Positions 30,401 to 32,652 of a stretch of DNA of 32,652 nt are shown here, piece after piece (the stretch's first letter is position 1; each line of letters begins with the position of its first letter). A program made the position numbers and the translations under genes. The notes beneath the pieces were generated by a model, which did not search any database, was not told the origin of the DNA, and was given only the letters and a program-made list of their open reading frames with translations. Source of the stretch: Euryarchaeota archaeon UBA23 (GTDB lineage Archaea > Thermoplasmatota > Poseidoniia > Poseidoniales > Thalassarchaeaceae); the NCBI GenBank assembly GCA_002498725.1, contig DAIJ01000016.1, positions 72,732 through 105,383 of the forward strand, read 5' to 3'.

Positions 30401-32652
30401 ACTTGTTCCGACGCGCCTGACATATACACTGCATGTATGCAAGGTAACTGTGCAGGTGGTCTGCCAATGAATGTTACAGCTAATACAAGCCACACATTCA
30501 CCGGATGGGCTCACAGTGCTCTAGATTACCGTGATTTCTATTCGTTCGACATACCTTATGGATATGGAATTGAACTAACTATGACAGCATGTCTCAGTCA
30601 GTGTAACTATGATATGATTCTATACTCGTCTACAGGAACACAACTAGGTTCCACTTACTCTCAGTCCTCAACAGGAGGGAGTTGGACTCTAACGACTAAT
30701 GACACCAGCCCTTCATTCTCTGGCGATGACGTAGTTCAATTGAGAGTTAATGGGCAATCATACCACGATGCAGATACTGGCTGGTATACAATGACTTACA
30801 ACTTGTTCACACTAGATCAAGACGGGGACTCGTGGCTAGACTTTGAAGAAGACGACTGTACCACTGCATCTACAACAGGTGCTACATATGAATCTAACAA
30901 CAGTTCCAGTTACCCACCTGACAATGATGCAGATGGAATTTGTGACGAATTGGATGATGATGACGACAATGACGGTGTTAACGACGTTATGGACGACTTC
31001 CCAATGGATCCAAGTGAGAGTGGAGACCTAGATGGTGATGGCATTGGAAACAATGCTGATGACGATATGGATGGAGATATGTGGTCAAATACAGACGAAA
31101 CAGACTGTTTAACAGATCCACTTGACTCATCCTCATATCCAAACGATATGGACAACGACACAATTTGTGATTATCTAGACACAGACCTAGATGGTGACGG
31201 TGTTGACAACGTTTTAGATTACTATCCCACAGATGGAGGAGCTAGTGTAAACACAGACGGAGATGAATATCCTGATGAAATACACCCCGGTTGGACTCAG
31301 AATGCTTCCGCGTACGTATATGATACAGAGAATTCAGTATATGAGACCACACTGATGGCTGATGATGATGACGATAATGACGGATATCTTGATTCGCATG
31401 AAGTATCGTGTCTTTCTGATCCACTAATGTCAACAAGTATCCCAAGCGATGCAGACATGGACGGAGTTTGTGACATCAATGATGACGATCGAGATGGAGA
31501 CGGTGTATCCAATGATGATGATGCATTCCCAGACTCAGCCTGTGCCTCTATTGATACAGATGGAGATGGCAAGCCAGACAGCATAGCCACAGATTGTTCA
31601 ACAATTCTAGTTGAGGATTTCGATGATGATGGCGATGGATTCAGAGACATGTCAGATGACTTCCCTCTAGATAACACAGAGTGGCTAGACACAGATTCAG
31701 ATGGCGTTGGAAATAACGCAGATCTTAATGACGATGGTGACGCATGGACTGACTCTGAAGAATTCGAGTGTGGTACTGATTCGCTAGACGTCGACTCTGT
31801 GCCTGATGATTATGATGGCGATGGAACATGCGACAAGATGGATAATGACGACGACGGTGATGGAACTCCAGACGTCTATGACGCATTCCCTTACGACGCA
31901 ACTGAGTCTAGCGACAATGATGGTGACGGCCTAGGTGACTTCTCAGATACAGATGATGACAATGATGGATGGTTTGACTCCGAGGAGCCTAACTGTGCTA
32001 CTGATCCAATGGATGCTAACTCAGTTCCAGCAGACAATGATATGGATCGCAACTGTGACCTACAAGACCAGGATGATGACAATGATGGTTACTTGGATAT
32101 TGATGATGTATTCCCAATGAATCCAAGTGAGCACAGCGATCTTGATGGTGATGGTATCGGAGATAACACAGATACAGATGATGACGACGATGGATGGTTA
32201 GATACAACAGAGGCCATCTGTAGGGATGCTGGCGGATACGGAGACCCAAGAAGTGCTGATGTATTCCCAGCTGACTCCGAAGTTGACATAGGTCCTGATG
32301 GCGAATATGGTACAGATGATGACGTAATTGTCGGCGATGGAATTTGTGATGCAGTAGATCCTGATGATGACAACGACGGCGCTCCAGATCCAGCAGACTA
32401 CTCTCTAGTTGATGGCGTATGTACAACATGTCTTGACTGGGAAGATCACTTCCCTAACGACCCAACTGAGAAGTTCGATGCTAATGATGACGGAATGGGA
32501 GACGTAGGAACTCCTCTAACTCTGTTCGATGACATAGAGGCTCAACCTCTTCCATTCGTTGGAGTTGCACTTGTGATCATAGCTATGGTAGTTGGAATTG
32601 CAAGATCTACTCGCGGTGGCGACGAAGATGGCGACGAGTTCGACATGTACGA
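27491..32652 (+). CDS. giant secreted surface protein with type-3-like calcium stalk (3' end beyond window)
   Basis: The frame opens at ATG 27491 and has no stop up to the window's end, giving at least 1720 residues. A signal peptide (about 1-27) is followed by a long beta-rich part to about 1100 in which a phrase like D.Y...VP.GYG recurs about six times (DIYMLSVPMGYG, DYFGLTVPAGYG, DYYEMFVPENYG, AYRLAIPSGYY, DFYSFDIPYGYG), suggesting repeated PPC-like or jelly-roll domains. Cysteines come in near pairs. Residues 1109 to about 1673 are an Asp-rich repeat region like thrombospondin type-3. A hydrophobic segment (about 1687-1705, LPFVGVALVIIAMVVGIA) then leads to an Arg and an acidic tail (RSTRGGDEDGDEF), so the protein is probably anchored close to its C-terminus. 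No catalytic motif was found. Adhesion, cell-surface coat or polymer binding is inferred. Codon choice leans to C-ending and CTA codons more than in the subtilase gene. Confidence 0.9.
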   Translation, partial: MNNKTARSIAIAILMIASTQLVMLDANETRELEDKEMRAYTVSVPTSGCNGDDACTGVDAGTTMADIIDLTPGVTFAPSASGTTTSFSGYLPTYGSAGNDIYMLSVPMGYGVEAAALWEDVAGSGTSVQGSIYWIGIYTCDQFDLGLYGGISTSPTYGSPCGVDDTYASTWGGTPAMSGDAASTVGTDVGGQDIFIQVYCWDCGWYSNPSITDYDLEITVIPSDGGTNDDYGSYTASTTDTLYSCNHPNAVTPCIEAPNLVTDFYMNFTGFVTGADETGSQSNPFDIYTIDIPPNHDASIHVTMDCYNNCDAYYYQYAYLWFDGDGAGPTYNSGTQYNTAAGFGPTGNYILDLPMYGFIGTYYTDKNWLVAGSNADTIDIGFRAPSPYAVASGFTYAVTIEFQPAANAPCATADDGGYGDDAPDDGPYSGDLDAPAPVSGGSFSGTICQDYDMDDYFGLTVPAGYGIFASLDWDDSTSSAYNGIDFSAGVDTGFGVSNFMTATKDDSGPQAISSNNSGLFMPGSLATDNECSLESFGSGTDTCSVGVATGDTLVLTMNTRSWGSEVIATITLPDGTQQSWGPYYFSNYMTYDLGSWTDTGTYTISVTDTYGDGCTCTLDVDRQYYPVQQDNDVVFHLAVDSLPAEAVVNYTVTYETFPVLIHQNLDIADSALGADTTSTNPGILYSANYTYTGYMHDAWDSNDYYEMFVPENYGVSIWVHSDARNDIDITSSMGNDLDGADPAGPISMVYNPTAGGSLETISLEQVVGSGMYTMTVEVWTVTDGPGSDYDDAGLGGDAADHHLDQGTSKWNLGGNSFNDGRSSDGQVSWLNATTQNATGVPIDVTLTGTINHVWDRTDAYRLAIPSGYYANITIYSDTSLASDTVSVTIFEPEVNANAYPVWDSQNEAIGDYITNFLNPLEANTDHFNEGHFVAINIWSYTMTGDIDFEYNIDVEWDVISNLPCADDDAGTCSDAPDIYTACMQGNCAGGLPMNVTANTSHTFTGWAHSALDYRDFYSFDIPYGYGIELTMTACLSQCNYDMILYSSTGTQLGSTYSQSSTGGSWTLTTNDTSPSFSGDDVVQLRVNGQSYHDADTGWYTMTYNLFTLDQDGDSWLDFEEDDCTTASTTGATYESNNSSSYPPDNDADGICDELDDDDDNDGVNDVMDDFPMDPSESGDLDGDGIGNNADDDMDGDMWSNTDETDCLTDPLDSSSYPNDMDNDTICDYLDTDLDGDGVDNVLDYYPTDGGASVNTDGDEYPDEIHPGWTQNASAYVYDTENSVYETTLMADDDDDNDGYLDSHEVSCLSDPLMSTSIPSDADMDGVCDINDDDRDGDGVSNDDDAFPDSACASIDTDGDGKPDSIATDCSTILVEDFDDDGDGFRDMSDDFPLDNTEWLDTDSDGVGNNADLNDDGDAWTDSEEFECGTDSLDVDSVPDDYDGDGTCDKMDNDDDGDGTPDVYDAFPYDATESSDNDGDGLGDFSDTDDDNDGWFDSEEPNCATDPMDANSVPADNDMDRNCDLQDQDDDNDGYLDIDDVFPMNPSEHSDLDGDGIGDNTDTDDDDDGWLDTTEAICRDAGGYGDPRSADVFPADSEVDIGPDGEYGTDDDVIVGDGICDAVDPDDDNDGAPDPADYSLVDGVCTTCLDWEDHFPNDPTEKFDANDDGMGDVGTPLTLFDDIEAQPLPFVGVALVIIAMVVGIARSTRGGDEDGDEFDMY
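30815..32508 (+). repeat. Asp-rich type-3-like calcium repeats in the giant surface protein
   Basis: About 565 residues of DxDxDG-type loops. Two modules alternate. One has the pattern C(T/S)DPxDxxSxPxDxDxDxxCDxxD, seen about four or five times (starting near residues 1116, 1206, 1310, 1424 and 1500). The other ends with FPxDxxE, seen about eight times (DDFPMDPSE, DAFPYDATE, DVFPMNPSE, DHFPNDPTE). Such Asp loops bind calcium and make rigid rods in thrombospondins; calcium-dependent stiffness here is inferred. The repetitive DNA also produces long Ser-rich reading frames on the other strand, which are not genes. Confidence 0.85.

Noticed and set aside
30910..32429. Long Ser-rich or His-rich reading frames on the minus strand
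   Set aside because: They are by-products of the repeated GAT/GAC codons of the calcium stalk, read backwards.
30815..32508. CRISPR-like or tandem DNA repeat
   Set aside because: The repetition is at protein level (Asp loops) with varied codons; there are no identical repeats with unique spacers.

Overview
The window reads as a piece of an archaeal chromosome, most likely a planktonic marine euryarchaeon of the Marine Group II (Poseidoniales) type. Archaeal markers seen directly are RNA polymerase subunit Rpo11, elongation factor aEF1B, an archaeal-type AsnRS, a COG2888-like zinc ribbon, a TruD of archaeal type and a type-A-like RNase P RNA. These sit beside bacterial-flavoured catabolic genes (isovaleryl-CoA dehydrogenase-like, 3-hydroxyacyl-CoA dehydrogenase) and very large secreted proteins. 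The lineage assignment is inference; no phylogenetic marker was compared computationally. Genes are dense and low to moderate in GC. They use both Shine-Dalgarno-led starts (a clear AGGAGGT before aEF1B) and starts without one.

Layout. 1-3489, minus strand: a probable operon of a HEAT-repeat protein, a 94-residue orphan, a DEAD-box helicase with a DbpA-like tail, a TusA-like protein and the 5' part of ribA, which runs off the left edge. 3587-6734: a DUF2240-like gene convergent with an 850-residue RND/MMPL exporter. 6778-8507: a perfect 7-bp inverted repeat, then rpo11 and truD. 8533-10333: aEF1B and a degenerate zinc ribbon (minus), a cupin gene behind a second perfect palindrome (plus), and an rlmE-like methyltransferase (minus). 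10376-12621, minus: a membrane thioredoxin-like protein, a VKOR-family protein and a sugar-nucleotide epimerase. 12735-16139: a second, larger RND protein with a calcium-loop-like insertion. 16138-16433, minus: RNase P RNA, which explains a GC-rich stretch that otherwise looks like a tangle of small ORFs. 16530-20125: rpiA, tRNA-Lys(CUU), asnS, an acyl-CoA dehydrogenase and tRNA-Gln(UUG). 20212-26418: a 2068-residue membrane-anchored subtilase of pyrolysin/TPP II-like spacing. 26478-27326: a 3-hydroxyacyl-CoA dehydrogenase. 27491 to the right edge: an unfinished gene for a giant secreted protein of at least 1720 residues, with repeated beta-domains, an Asp-rich type-3-like calcium stalk and a C-terminal membrane anchor.

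How the parts may work together. The surface protease and the two CoA-dependent dehydrogenases fit a life on extracellular protein and its branched-chain or short-chain acyl products. The thioredoxin-like/VKOR pair is the expected machinery for making disulfides in exported proteins, and the giant surface protein is rich in paired cysteines. The rest is information processing: rpo11, truD, aEF1B, rlmE, rnpB, asnS and two tRNAs. I see no CRISPR array, transposase, integrase or phage gene. The least ordinary content is the giant stalk protein, the giant subtilase, the calcium-loop insertion in the RND protein, the zinc ribbon lacking two expected cysteines, and several short perfect inverted repeats placed at promoters or directly before start codons.
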